The translations under genes were made by a program, and so were the position numbers. From NCBI RefSeq assembly GCF_020054945.1, contig NZ_JAIHAU010000019.1, forward strand, positions 1-46,876: a stretch of DNA of 46,876 nt. Reading direction: 5' to 3'. This document shows, piece by piece, positions 35,733 to 44,139 of this stretch. The notes beneath the pieces were generated by a model. That model saw only the letters and a list, made by a program, of their open reading frames with translations. It ran no database searches and was not told the DNA's origin. The stretch comes from Mahella sp. GTDB lineage: Bacteria > Bacillota > Clostridia > Mahellales > Mahellaceae. Positions within the stretch are counted from its first letter, which is position 1; the number at the start of each line of letters is the position of its first letter.

Positions 35733-36791
35733 TTACAATACATCTTTTATATATAATTCATAATGTTCCCGCAAATCTACAAAACTGCCGTTCGCAAGCT
35801 CTATAAGCGGTCTAGTAGGCAGCGCTTTATCCAAATATACAACCCTCCCAATCTCGCCATTATTTAACTCTACATTATCTCCGACAAATAAATCGACTAT
35901 ATGAGAGATAAATGTTCTAACTATGTCCAGATTCAATTTGCCTATGCAATTCCACTGCAGTACATCTATTACATAATAAGGCGAGTAATGTTCTTTATAT
36001 GGACGTTGGCTTATCATAGCATCATATGTATCCATAACAGCTACTATCTTTGCTATAAACGGTATTTTAGAAGCATTTAAGCCAAATGGATAGCCGCTGC
36101 CATCTTCCCTTTCATGATGAAATAACACACCGTAATATATATTTTTATCAAAATTGCCAGATTTAGACATTATATCGTATCCGTATAACGGATGATTCTT
36201 CATCATAGCGAATTCCTTTTGAGTCAGTTTACCTGGCTTATTAAGTATATCTAGCGGAATTTTAGCCTTGCCTATATCGTGCATAAAACCAGCATAAACT
36301 AGGTGACGCAGGCTCCTGTCAGAGGCTTTAAGCCACCTTCCAATAAGCCCGCACAAAATAGCCACATCCACACAGTGCCTATATGTATATTCGCTTTCAG
36401 TCTTTAATTCCTGCAGACCCCGTACAATGTCAGTACAACTATTTATCTTATCCGCTATCTCCTCAACCACATTCATAGTAGATGTTATATCCACCTTGCC
36501 GTTATGCCGTACATTGTCCATGGTATTTTTGATTACATCATGAGCATTATAATATACCTCTTTTAACACGTCCTGACTTGCGGATTCTTGGGGTAAATTT
36601 GCATCGGATGACAATATATATACACCTTTTACATCCAGCATTTGTAATCTTTCTATCATACGTTGAGTAAGCTCGGTATCTTTTGGTATTAATACCGCGC
36701 CGAATTCCAACGATACATCTTCATTCAAAACCATCCCCGGTCTTAAATCTTCTGTCTTTACAAATATCCTATGCAAACTTTCTGCGCTCAC
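35733..36791 (-). CDS. HD-GYP domain protein, probable c-di-GMP phosphodiesterase
   Basis: The 352-residue protein has an N-terminal region of about 120 residues. An HD-GYP domain follows: HDIGKAKIP (HD metal site), KNHPLYGYD, HHEREDGSGYPFGL (the GYP-containing motif) and DTYDAMISQRPYK. All key metal residues are present, so hydrolysis of cyclic di-GMP is likely. The start is GTG behind CGGAGG. It has no membrane segment or sensor domain that I recognise. It reads towards the CRISPR remnant. Confidence 0.9.
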   Translation of the reverse strand: MSAESLHRIFVKTEDLRPGMVLNEDVSLEFGAVLIPKDTELTQRMIERLQMLDVKGVYILSSDANLPQESASQDVLKEVYYNAHDVIKNTMDNVRHNGKVDITSTMNVVEEIADKINSCTDIVRGLQELKTESEYTYRHCVDVAILCGLIGRWLKASDRSLRHLVYAGFMHDIGKAKIPLDILNKPGKLTQKEFAMMKNHPLYGYDIMSKSGNFDKNIYYGVLFHHEREDGSGYPFGLNASKIPFIAKIVAVMDTYDAMISQRPYKEHYSPYYVIDVLQWNCIGKLNLDIVRTFISHIVDLFVGDNVELNNGEIGRVVYLDKALPTRPLIELANGSFVDLREHYELYIKDVL

Positions 36792-36850
36792 AGTAGCCTC
36801 CGATAAATTATATCTTTATGAGTATAGTATCGGCACTTATGAATAAAAAC

Positions 36851-36892
36851 TAAATAGGGTCTCGGAACCACATGGTTCCGAGACCCTATTTA
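36851..36892 (-). terminator. Strong terminator after the ANTAR regulator gene
   Basis: A 20-bp perfect stem (36851-36870 with 36873-36892) encloses a two-base centre. On the minus strand it is followed by TTTTTATTC after a short spacer. It separates the glnA-ANTAR unit from the HD-GYP gene. Confidence 0.88.
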
Positions 36893-36901
36893 TACAAATC
36901 A

Positions 36902-37483
36902 CTATTTGCCAGTTTCATACGCTACTATGATCGCTCTGGCTATATCGCGCATAGGCATGCCTTTATCCATACTTTGTTTCTGCATTTTACGAAAGGCTTC
37001 TTTTTCTGATAAATTGAGCACTTCCATCAATATTCCCTTGGCCCTTTCAATATCCTTCCTGGCTTCAAGATCGTTCCTTAATTTAGCAACCTCTTGTTCC
37101 AGCTTTGATATGCGGCGATAAGATATAACCACCAATTGCATGGCTTGCAGCAATGCCAATTTGGTAAGCGGCTTATTTATATAGGCGAAATCCCATTGAT
37201 CGCGATACACATCAATGAAGGTACTTTGGGATATAGGTGCCATAACGAGAGCCGGCGCTATATGATCTTCCTCGGATATTTTAGCCACTTCAAGGCCTCC
37301 TGTAACAGGAAGATCAAAGTCTACCAAGACCAAGTCAGGATGAATCATGCGTATCTTACGTATAGCACTTGGCCCATCTGTTGCATAATCTATAATACGG
37401 TACTCGCTATCAGCCAAATACTGTTTTATCTTCTCCAGTTCCTGGGGTTCGTGTTCGGCTACAAATATATTCTTTCCATCCAT
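36902..37483 (-). CDS. Response regulator with ANTAR RNA-binding domain
   Basis: The 193-residue protein has an N-terminal receiver domain (acidic residues near the start, phospho-acceptor Asp in LVLVDFDLPV at about residue 55, Lys in NKPLTK at about 104). A coiled-coil and the C-terminal ANTAR domain follow (ERAKGILMEVLNLSEKEAFRKMQKQSMDKG). ANTAR domains bind paired hexaloop hairpins in mRNA leaders and prevent termination. It lies 40 bases behind glnA and ends at a strong terminator, so it is probably co-transcribed with glnA. Candidate targets are seen in the glnA and glutamate synthase leaders. Confidence 0.93.
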   Translation of the reverse strand: MDGKNIFVAEHEPQELEKIKQYLADSEYRIIDYATDGPSAIRKIRMIHPDLVLVDFDLPVTGGLEVAKISEEDHIAPALVMAPISQSTFIDVYRDQWDFAYINKPLTKLALLQAMQLVVISYRRISKLEQEVAKLRNDLEARKDIERAKGILMEVLNLSEKEAFRKMQKQSMDKGMPMRDIARAIIVAYETGK

Positions 37484-37523
37484 CTAAACGGCCTCCACCC
37501 CCAAATCTTTCTTTATAAAGTCA

Positions 37524-38855
37524 TTAAAACTGGCTTATATACTTGTCTATTTCCCATTGAGATATCTTTGTTCTATACTCATCCCATTCCAGCATTTTTG
37601 CTTCCACATATTTGGTATATATATGCTCGCCTAGGGTTTCACGAATAAGCGGATCTTTATCCATCTCTTTAACCGCTTCTTCCAAGCTGCCTGGCAGGCT
37701 ATCTATGCCGCGTTCCAGCCTTGCATCTTCATTCATGTGGAATATATTTTCATCAACTGAAGCCGGCGGTTGAATCTTGTTCTTTATACCATCAAGCCCA
37801 GCTTTTAGCATGACAGCCAATGCCAGATATGGGTTGGCTGTAGGATCCGGATTGCGCAATTCCAGCCTGGTAGCCGCTCCACGTTTTGCCGGCACGCGTA
37901 TCAACGGACTGCGGTTTTTTGGTGACCATGCTACATAGACGGGCGCTTCATAACCAGGCACAAGCCTCTTATAAGAGTTTACGGTGGGATTGGTAATAGC
38001 TGCCATAGCCTTGGCATGTTTCATAAGACCGCCTATATAATAATACGCTTCCTCGCTAAGGCCTAATACACCATTGGGGTCATCAAATGCATTCTTACCA
38101 TCTTTAGATAACGATTGATTGGTATGCATACCCGAACCATTTATACCGAATACAGGTTTAGGCATGAATGTAGCGTGCAAGCCATGGCGTTTAGCGATAG
38201 TGCGTACCACCATCTTAAATGTCATGATTTTATCAGCCGTGGTCAATGCATCGTCATATTTAAAATCAATTTCATGCTGTCCCGGCGCCACTTCGTGGTG
38301 TGATGCCTCGATCTCGAAACCCATTTGCTGTAATGTTAAACACATATCGCGCCGCGCATCTTCTCCTAAATCCACAGGAGCTAAATCAAAGTAACCGGCA
38401 TCATCATGAGTAATAGTGGTAGGCTTGCCTTCGGCATCAGTCAAAAATAAGAAGAATTCGCATTCAGGTCCCACCGACATGCCATAACCCATTTGAGCTG
38501 CTTCATCAAGCGCTTTTTTCAGTACATTCCTTGGGCAGCCCTGAAATGGTGTACCATCCGGATTATACACATCGCATATCAATCGAGCTACTTTACCCTC
38601 ATTAGGTCTCCATGGAAATATCGCGAAACTTGAAGGATCCGGCCTCAGATACATATCGGACTCCTCAATGCGGACAAAACCCTCTATGGATGAACCATCA
38701 AACATGATCTCGTTATTGAGGGCTTTATCCAACTCATTAACCGTTATGGCCACATTTTTCAATACACCGAATATATCGGTGAACTGCAAACGTATGAACA
38801 TAACATCTTGCTCCACGGCTATTCGCATTACATCTTCCTTTGAATACTTTGGCAT
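37524..38855 (-). CDS. glnA: Glutamine synthetase, type I
   Basis: GlnA condenses glutamate and ammonia using ATP. The 443-residue protein has the beta-grasp N-domain and FDGSSIEGF. The catalytic domain carries [27 protein letters not shown], the ATP-site segment [17 protein letters not shown] and [13 protein letters not shown]. The adenylylation-site tyrosine loop of the enterobacterial type is not evident, consistent with the GSI-alpha subtype. The frame opens at a GTG at 38864 that abuts the ribosome-binding site AAGGAG; the ATG at 38855 is better spaced. Confidence 0.96.
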   Translation of the reverse strand: MPKYSKEDVMRIAVEQDVMFIRLQFTDIFGVLKNVAITVNELDKALNNEIMFDGSSIEGFVRIEESDMYLRPDPSSFAIFPWRPNEGKVARLICDVYNPDGTPFQGCPRNVLKKALDEAAQMGYGMSVGPECEFFLFLTDAEGKPTTITHDDAGYFDLAPVDLGEDARRDMCLTLQQMGFEIEASHHEVAPGQHEIDFKYDDALTTADKIMTFKMVVRTIAKRHGLHATFMPKPVFGINGSGMHTNQSLSKDGKNAFDDPNGVLGLSEEAYYYIGGLMKHAKAMAAITNPTVNSYKRLVPGYEAPVYVAWSPKNRSPLIRVPAKRGAATRLELRNPDPTANPYLALAVMLKAGLDGIKNKIQPPASVDENIFHMNEDARLERGIDSLPGSLEEAVKEMDKDPLIRETLGEHIYTKYVEAKMLEWDEYRTKISQWEIDKYISQF

Positions 38856-38893
38856 AATATGCACTCTCCTTTTTATATTTTAATAAATATAAG

Positions 38894-38930
38894 AAAAAAG
38901 GCGTCTTAACTATTTAATGTTAAGAACGCC
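38894..38930 (-). terminator. Terminator in the glnA leader (attenuator)
   Basis: On the minus strand, GGCGTTCTTAAC pairs with GTTAAGACGCC with a one-base bulge (38900-38930). Six T residues follow at once (38894-38899). It lies downstream of the glnA promoter and about 40 bases before the start codon, so it would stop transcription before glnA unless prevented. Confidence 0.8.
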
Positions 38931-38938
38931 GTTGTTCT
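38923..38938 (-). promoter_or_regulatory. ANTAR-type hexaloop hairpin in the glnA leader
   Basis: On the minus strand, AGAAC and GTTCT close the six-base loop AACGGC, with A at loop position 1 and G at position 4 as ANTAR targets require. Its 3' arm uses the 5' arm of the adjacent terminator, so the two folds exclude each other. A second hexaloop hairpin just upstream is not convincing (loop AAAGGA with a poor stem). Confidence 0.6.
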
Positions 38939-38957
38939 AAAATTATTCCTTTATTAT

Positions 38958-38986
38958 ATGATAACAAATACAGCGCATAAACGCAA
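38958..38986 (-). promoter_or_regulatory. Promoter of glnA
   Basis: On the minus strand, TTGCGT (38981-38986) and TATCAT (38958-38963) are 17 bases apart, with TGT making an extended -10. Transcription would start near 38951, upstream of the hexaloop and terminator. Confidence 0.55.
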
Positions 38987-39025
38987 CAGAAATTTTTCAC
39001 CAATTTCTATGCTTGCGAATGGTCA

Positions 39026-39352
39026 CTACGCATAAAGCTTACCATATGGCCGTTTGCCGACCGGTACAAGCTTGGTAAACGTATCGCTTAGGATATCTTC
39101 AACATTATAGGCGAAATATCCTGCGAACTCCTCTATATACATACGTAATACCTTTTTATCTTTGTCATCTACAGGCTGCACGTCGGCCTCCTTGGCCAAA
39201 CGGTATTTATCCACTTGTCCCCTGATATATATGACGCCCCCGTGCATACCAGTACCACAGTAATTACCTATTACAGATTCATCAGGGCGTAATCCGAGGC
39301 CTAATAGTATAAGTATACCGCCGGCCATATACGCGTATAAATATGGTACCAC
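39026..39352 (-). pseudogene. Glutamate synthase GXGXG subunit, 3' piece of a broken gene
   Basis: This frame holds the C-terminal half of the alpha-subunit-like GXGXG domain: YMAGGILILLGLG, then GNYCGTGMHGGVIYIRG and a C-terminal PVGKRPYGKLYA. It continues the 126-residue frame upstream but in a different reading frame, and about 30-35 residues expected between the two are absent. The apparent start has no ribosome-binding site. It belongs to the fourth component of the archaeal-type glutamate synthase. Confidence 0.8.
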
Positions 39353-39662
39353 CGCGCATGGCGTAACCTACAGTATCACCGGCATGACCATGTATTATAA
39401 CCTTGCCCTCATTCATGGTATTGCCTATGGCGTCCTGTGCGTTACCTTTTACAATAATCGTCGGACCGTCCATAAAAGCGGCCATATCATTACCCGGTAC
39501 ACCCTCTATCGTTATAGTCGCATCGTCGTGCATACCGTCGCCTATATATCGCTGACCACGTACATTCAGCACTCGTATATCGCCTTCACCCGACATTGCG
39601 GTCTGCTTGATTAAAGCGTTCAGTTGCTGATAATGAATAGCGTTGGCATCTATAACCTTCAT
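39282..39662 (-). pseudogene. Glutamate synthase GXGXG subunit, 5' piece of a broken gene
   Basis: The frame starts MKVIDANAIHYQQLNALI, overlapping the oxidoreductase stop codon. It runs through GQRYIGDGMHDDATITIEG, MDGPTIIVKGNAQDAIGNTMNEGKV and HGHAGDTVGYAMRGGTIFIR, all typical of the GltB GXGXG domain. It then enters 14 unrelated residues and stops. The genuine continuation lies in another frame from about 39330. The beta-helix domain is interrupted, so the protein is probably not functional unless the junction is an assembly error. Confidence 0.82.
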
Positions 39663-40927
39663 TTACGTTTCACCCCCAGCAGCTTTTCCTTTCTGTAACT
39701 CTTCGGCATATATACGAAACCGAAGTCCTCATCTAAAAGTTTATCCTTAAAAGGCGATACATCGATTTTTTCTTTTATAAGCCCGGTCAATATCCCCGCC
39801 CGATCGATGTCCGTCAAGCGTATAAATCCTACCAATCTGTTACTTTTGAACACTGCTTTCTTATAGACCTTTTTGTCCGGTTGCACTATCGATGTAACCT
39901 CATATTCGTTCCCGACAGGTTTTATGATACCGGCCGTTATCATAGGCAAACCAAAGAAGGATATGGAATTCCTCGCAAAGCCACTATCGAATACAACATC
40001 GTCGCCGGCCATATTACGCCCCGCTACCTCGCCTTGCATATAAGCGTTGGGCCATATGGGCGTCACGCGTTGATCTTCATACACGATGTCATAAGCCTCG
40101 GCCACATCGCCCGCCGCATATATATCTTCCACATTGGCACGCATATGATCGTCTACCTTAATGCCGCGATTTATGCTTATATCGGTGTTTGCCGCCACAT
40201 CGGTATTGGGCCGCACACCTATCGCCGTTATAACCATATCGCATTCGATACTTTGACCGTTTTTCAGTATAACCCCTGAAACAGTGTTATCCCCTACAAC
40301 TTCCGTTACGGTATCATTCAATATAACGTTTATATTATGCCCTTCTAATACCTCCTGCACCATAGCGGCGGCCTGTTCATCCAATATAGTGCTGAGTATA
40401 CGATCGGCCAACTCTACGACCGTCACGTCCACGCCGCATTTTACCAGCCCTTCAGCGGCTTTCAAGCCGATAAGTCCCCCGCCTATGACCACAGCTTTGG
40501 TTCCCGGTTTGGCAACCGCTTTTAATCTCTCGGCGTCGTCGCGTTTTATAAAGGTATATATACCTTTTTTGTCGCCGCCCTTCATAGGCGGGACAAAAGG
40601 TTTACCGCCGGTAGCTATGAGCAACTTGTCATATGTTACCGCCTTGCCGTTTGACAGTATAACCTCTTTTGAGGTCGTATCTATAGAAACAGCCTTTACG
40701 CCAAGCAATAAGGATACGCCGTTATCCTCATAGAAACCAACATCCCTATATGCCATTTTTTTATCATCAGCGGTACCGGCCAGCAGATATGATATCAGCG
40801 GCCTGGAATAAGCGTAATAAGGTTCTTCCGATATAACGGTTATACTACCGGTATTATCCCTTTGCCTTATACCTTCTATGGCGCCTACAGCAGCCGCGGA
40901 GTTACCTATAATAACATATTCCAACAT
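39659..40927 (-). CDS. NAD(P)/FAD-dependent oxidoreductase of the glutamate synthase cluster
   Basis: The 422-residue flavoprotein has the FAD-binding GNSAAAVGAIEG at the N-terminus and the second dinucleotide fold VVIGGGLIGLKAAE at about 145-158. The C-terminal FAD motif IYAAGDVAEAYD is present. It resembles NADH-dependent rubredoxin/ferredoxin oxidoreductases. In the multi-gene glutamate synthases of Clostridia and archaea it probably feeds electrons from NAD(P)H through the adjacent ferredoxin. The frame is intact, overlaps the GXGXG gene by 4 bases and ends in a basic tail. Confidence 0.88.
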   Translation of the reverse strand: MLEYVIIGNSAAAVGAIEGIRQRDNTGSITVISEEPYYAYSRPLISYLLAGTADDKKMAYRDVGFYEDNGVSLLLGVKAVSIDTTSKEVILSNGKAVTYDKLLIATGGKPFVPPMKGGDKKGIYTFIKRDDAERLKAVAKPGTKAVVIGGGLIGLKAAEGLVKCGVDVTVVELADRILSTILDEQAAAMVQEVLEGHNINVILNDTVTEVVGDNTVSGVILKNGQSIECDMVITAIGVRPNTDVAANTDISINRGIKVDDHMRANVEDIYAAGDVAEAYDIVYEDQRVTPIWPNAYMQGEVAGRNMAGDDVVFDSGFARNSISFFGLPMITAGIIKPVGNEYEVTSIVQPDKKVYKKAVFKSNRLVGFIRLTDIDRAGILTGLIKEKIDVSPFKDKLLDEDFGFVYMPKSYRKEKLLGVKRK

Positions 40928-40930
40928 GCT

Positions 40931-41371
40931 CTACCCCCTATCCACATATATAAGCGCTTCATTCGGGCAATTCGATACGCAGGCCGGTTGTGGTAAGTCA
41001 GGGCATAGATCGCACTTTGAAACCACATTGCCCTTATCCTCATTGCGCTTTATAGTGCCATAAGGACAGGCCATTATGCAGGTCCAGCACCCTACGCACT
41101 TATCGGCATTGCATACTACGGCGCCACGCTCATCCCTGTGCATAGCCCCTGTTATACATGACTTTATACATTCGGCATCATCGCAATGCCGGCACTGCAA
41201 ACCGAAAGATATAGGTTTTACTTCTTCTACCAGTATGCCCGGCAAAGGACGCGGTTCTTCAACCTTAAAAGCCCAAATGATATCCTTGGACTCGGAATGG
41301 GCTACTGTACAGTTTATCTCGCATAAGCGACATCCTACGCAGTATTCTTCCAAAGCATATACGCGTTTCAT
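40931..41371 (-). CDS. 4Fe-4S ferredoxin, HycB/DMSO reductase B-like electron carrier
   Basis: The 146-residue protein has cysteine clusters CVGCRLCEINC, CRHCDDAECIKSC, CVGCWTCIMACPYG and CDLCPDLPQPACVSNCP, enough for about four [4Fe-4S] clusters. This arrangement is like the polyferredoxin subunits of oxidoreductases. Its place between the flavin oxidoreductase and the FMN glutamate synthase gene suggests it carries electrons between them. A GAGGG ribosome-binding site precedes it. Confidence 0.9.
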   Translation of the reverse strand: MKRVYALEEYCVGCRLCEINCTVAHSESKDIIWAFKVEEPRPLPGILVEEVKPISFGLQCRHCDDAECIKSCITGAMHRDERGAVVCNADKCVGCWTCIMACPYGTIKRNEDKGNVVSKCDLCPDLPQPACVSNCPNEALIYVDRG

Positions 41372-41386
41372 ATTGTGATACCCTCC

Positions 41387-42580
41387 TTATTCTCCGGCAG
41401 CCTTTATACCCAATATATCCATTTCTTTTTGGGTTAGCCCAACGCCCCTTAACATCTCGCGGTTACCGCGCAGACTTTCTATGGAGTTTATGCCCATGCC
41501 GCCAAGCATCTCTTTTATCTCATGTTCCCATGCTGTTATTAGATTTACCAACCGGCGCGCTCCTATATTCGGGTTTAACCTCTTGACCAACTGCGGGTCT
41601 TGAGTGGCTATACCCCAATTGCATTTGCCGGTATTGCACTTCTGGCACATATGGCATCCTATGGCTATCAAAGCCGACGTGGCTATATAGACTGCATCCG
41701 CACCCAACGCTATAGCCTTTATTATATCGGCGCTGTTGCGCATGCTGCCGGCAGCCACCACCGATACCTGGTGGCGTATGCCCTCTTCTTTAAGCCTGGT
41801 ATCCACCGCCGCTATAGCCATTTCTATCGGTATACCTACGTTGTCGCGTATGCGCAGCGGCGCCGCTCCCGTGCCGCCGCGGAAACCGTCTATGGCTATG
41901 ATGTCGGCGCCGGCGCGTGCTATGCCGGATGCTATCGCAGCAACATTATGCACGGCCGCTATCTTGACGATCACCGGTTTGGCATAATTTGTGGCTTCTT
42001 TAAGCGCATATATCAATTGACGCAGATCTTCTATGGAATATATATCATGGTGCGGCGCCGGTGATATAGCATCGCTGCCCTCGGGTATCATGCGCGTAGC
42101 CGATACCTCGGCTCTCACCTTTTCTCCGGGCAAATGTCCGCCTATGCCCGGTTTGGCGCCCTGACCTATTTTTATTTCCAGTGCTGCAGCAGCATTCAGG
42201 TAATCGGCATGAACGCCGAATCTGCCGGATGCTACTTGCGCTATGGTATTCTTGCCGTAACGATACAGGCTACTGTGGAGGCCACCTTCACCGGTATTGT
42301 AGTATATACCGAGCTGAGTAGCTGCACGAGCCAACGATTCACAGGCATTTAAGCTTATAGAACCGAAGGACATGGCGGAAAACATTATAGGCACATTAAG
42401 TACCAACTGCGGAGTAAGCTTGGTCACGAGCCTGCCGTTTTCATCAAACTCCAACTTATCCGGTTTGCGGCCAAGATACGTCTTAAGCTCCATCGGCTCG
42501 CGCAGCGGGTCTATGGAAGGGTTTGTAACCTGGCTGCATGTGTAGGGCAAAAAGTGACACAACGCTGGCAATTGACGCAT
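41387..42580 (-). pseudogene. Glutamate synthase FMN domain, 3' piece of a broken gene
   Basis: From CSQVTNPSIDPLREPMELKT onward (residue 15) the frame matches the FMN-binding central domain of glutamate synthase. It has MSFGSISLNACESLA, NTGEGGLHSSLYRYG, KIGQGAKPGIGGHLPG, GFRGGTGAAPL, and the cysteine cluster CHMCQKCNTGKCNWGIA for an iron-sulphur centre. The first 14 residues are out-of-frame ferredoxin sequence. About 50-60 residues expected between the ferredoxin part and the FMN part are missing, and the frame shifts at the junction near 42535. The FMN domain itself looks complete. Confidence 0.82.
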
Positions 42581-42723
42581 TTGGCGTCATCGGCCTTTAC
42601 TTTGCCATCCTTTTCATCAAGGTAATGTACTTCGTTGGAACATTGCCGAACACATACTTGGCATTGTATGCATCTATTCTCATCGCGTATCACCAAAAAT
42701 TCAGGCAAAATGTAGCTTATCAT
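42511..42723 (-). pseudogene. Glutamate synthase N-terminal ferredoxin domain, 5' piece of a broken gene
   Basis: The 70-residue frame has two ferredoxin motifs, CIQCQVCVRQCSNEV and CVNCQRCVTFCPTHA, as at the N-terminus of archaeal-type glutamate synthase large subunits. It then runs out of frame into LQTLP and stops. The following FMN domain is in another frame. It starts 4 bases inside the end of the glutaminase gene. It could in principle work as a free ferredoxin. Confidence 0.8.
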
Positions 42724-43811
42724 GCTTTCACCTCCTCTAACATTCCTATAACCGGTTCTCCAGCTCTAGGCGCCCATATTTTGTCCGGCTGCGGACATAT
42801 CTCTATAATAGCCGATTCCTCGCTGGAAACGTACAATACATCACCCTTCTCGGCAGCCACTAGCGGCCTTAGCTTTATTCTATCGTTTAGAGCAACCATG
42901 CCATTGGAAAAAGCTACTATGATGGAGAACGGACCGTTCATCAAGGCTTTTCCATATACCGTTCTCAAAGCGGTATAAAGCGCTTTATCATCATCGGGCA
43001 TACGCTCTATCTCGTCCCACATAGGTGGAGCCATGATCTTACACGCCATTTCCAGAGGCATGCCTTGCCGGCGTGTAAACAGATCCAAAAGATAAGCTAC
43101 TACCTCGGTGTCGGTCTGCATGGTACATTCGTAACCGAATTCATTGAGATAACGGCGATTTGTACCATAAGAAGATAATTCGCCATTATGAACCACCGAC
43201 AGATCAAGCAGTGTAAATGGGTGCGCACCGCCCCACCAACCGGGCGTATTGGTCGGAAAGCGGCCATGTGCCGTCCATGTATATCCTTCATACTCATATA
43301 GGCGATAAAATTCGCCTATATCTTCAGGATAGCCCACGCCCTTAAAAGCGCCCATATTTTTACCGCTGGATACCACAAAAGCCCCGTCTATCTTTTTATT
43401 AAGGTTTATGACGCATTGAGCCACAAACTCATCCGGTAAAAGTCCCGATGAAGTCAATTTTTCTTCTTTGGGTAATGCAAAATAACGCCATATAATCGGC
43501 TCATTTTTTATCGAACTCACTTTCTTAGTGGGTATTGGCCCTGCCTCAGCGATGTTGAAATGCTCGTTCAAAAAGCGTTCACTGATCTCCCGTGCCTGTT
43601 CATCATCATAAAACATATGAAAGGCATAATGGTCCTTATATTCCGGATATATGCCATAGGCTGCAAAGCCGCCGCCCAGACCGTTAGAACGCTCTCGCAT
43701 AAGCGCTATCGATTGTATTATATCGTTGCCGGAGAACCTTCGGCCGCTGCGGTCCATTATACCGCTGACCGCACAGCCCGACGGCACCCTCTCGTATTTC
43801 TCCCTCAACAT
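42720..43811 (-). CDS. Glutamate synthase glutamine amidotransferase subunit
   Basis: The 363-residue class II amidotransferase releases ammonia from glutamine for the synthase. After 12 residues the sequence [18 protein letters not shown] supplies the catalytic cysteine (Cys13), which becomes N-terminal after processing. [27 protein letters not shown] and [13 protein letters not shown] are the glutamine-binding motifs. It is the first gene of the operon, with AGGGGG upstream, and its frame is intact. Confidence 0.88.
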   Translation of the reverse strand: MLREKYERVPSGCAVSGIMDRSGRRFSGNDIIQSIALMRERSNGLGGGFAAYGIYPEYKDHYAFHMFYDDEQAREISERFLNEHFNIAEAGPIPTKKVSSIKNEPIIWRYFALPKEEKLTSSGLLPDEFVAQCVINLNKKIDGAFVVSSGKNMGAFKGVGYPEDIGEFYRLYEYEGYTWTAHGRFPTNTPGWWGGAHPFTLLDLSVVHNGELSSYGTNRRYLNEFGYECTMQTDTEVVAYLLDLFTRRQGMPLEMACKIMAPPMWDEIERMPDDDKALYTALRTVYGKALMNGPFSIIVAFSNGMVALNDRIKLRPLVAAEKGDVLYVSSEESAIIEICPQPDKIWAPRAGEPVIGMLEEVKA

Positions 43812-43985
43812 TCATAAAACCCCCTCGTCGGATTATGAAATTCATTCATTAATCATAATGCATTTATAAGATTTCTCATAAAAGCATTTGTCTATATAAC
43901 TGCATTCAATTGATTATATTCTTAGTATATAATTAATCAAAATGCATAATCATAACTTAAAACTTGCATGAAGGGTTAAAATTAA
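43812..43985 (-). other. AT-rich leader of the glutamate synthase operon
   Basis: This stretch separates the leader terminator from the first gene. It is very AT-rich and contains several near-palindromes around TTAATCA/TGATTAA. I see no coding frame with a ribosome-binding site. Confidence 0.3.
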
Positions 43986-44025
43986 GCGCCTCATCAGAAC
44001 ATACGTAAATGTTCTAATGACGCGC
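43986..44025 (-). terminator. Terminator-like hairpin in the glutamate synthase leader
   Basis: A 17-bp stem with two mismatches (43986-44002 with 44009-44025) closes a six-base loop. On the minus strand it is followed by TTAATTTTAA, a modest T-run. It lies between the promoter and the first gene, as in the glnA leader. Confidence 0.5.
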
Positions 44026-44046
44026 CGAATAAACCTATCTCTGCGC

Positions 44047-44072
44047 ACCTAATCACGCCATTGTGTTTAGGT
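44047..44072 (-). promoter_or_regulatory. ANTAR-type hexaloop hairpin at the 5' end of the glutamate synthase leader
   Basis: On the minus strand, ACCTAA-A-CAC and GTG-A-TTAGGT form a 9-bp stem with one A-A mismatch, closing the loop AATGGC (A at 1, G at 4). The loop differs at one base from the glnA hexaloop AACGGC. It lies at the predicted transcript start and about 20 bases upstream of the terminator-like hairpin. A GCGC/GCGC pairing between them could be the second arm, but its loop is long. Confidence 0.55.
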
Positions 44073-44078
44073 AATGAT

Positions 44079-44107
44079 ATTTTAACACGCAAAACATAAA
44101 AATGCAA
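44079..44107 (-). promoter_or_regulatory. Promoter of the glutamate synthase operon
   Basis: On the minus strand, TTGCAT (44102-44107) and TAAAAT (44079-44084) are 17 bases apart, with TGT forming an extended -10. Most of it lies within a 40-base sequence that recurs at 46135-46174. Confidence 0.6.
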
Positions 44108-44122
44108 ATATTTTTTCAGGCT
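44083..44122. repeat. 40-bp direct repeat, copy 1
   Basis: This 40-base stretch matches 46135-46174 at 39 positions, in the same orientation. It contains the -35 region and spacer of the glutamate synthase promoter. It lies just after the dapB stop. Confidence 0.9.
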
Positions 44123-44139
44123 TGGGGACACGTTTGCTG

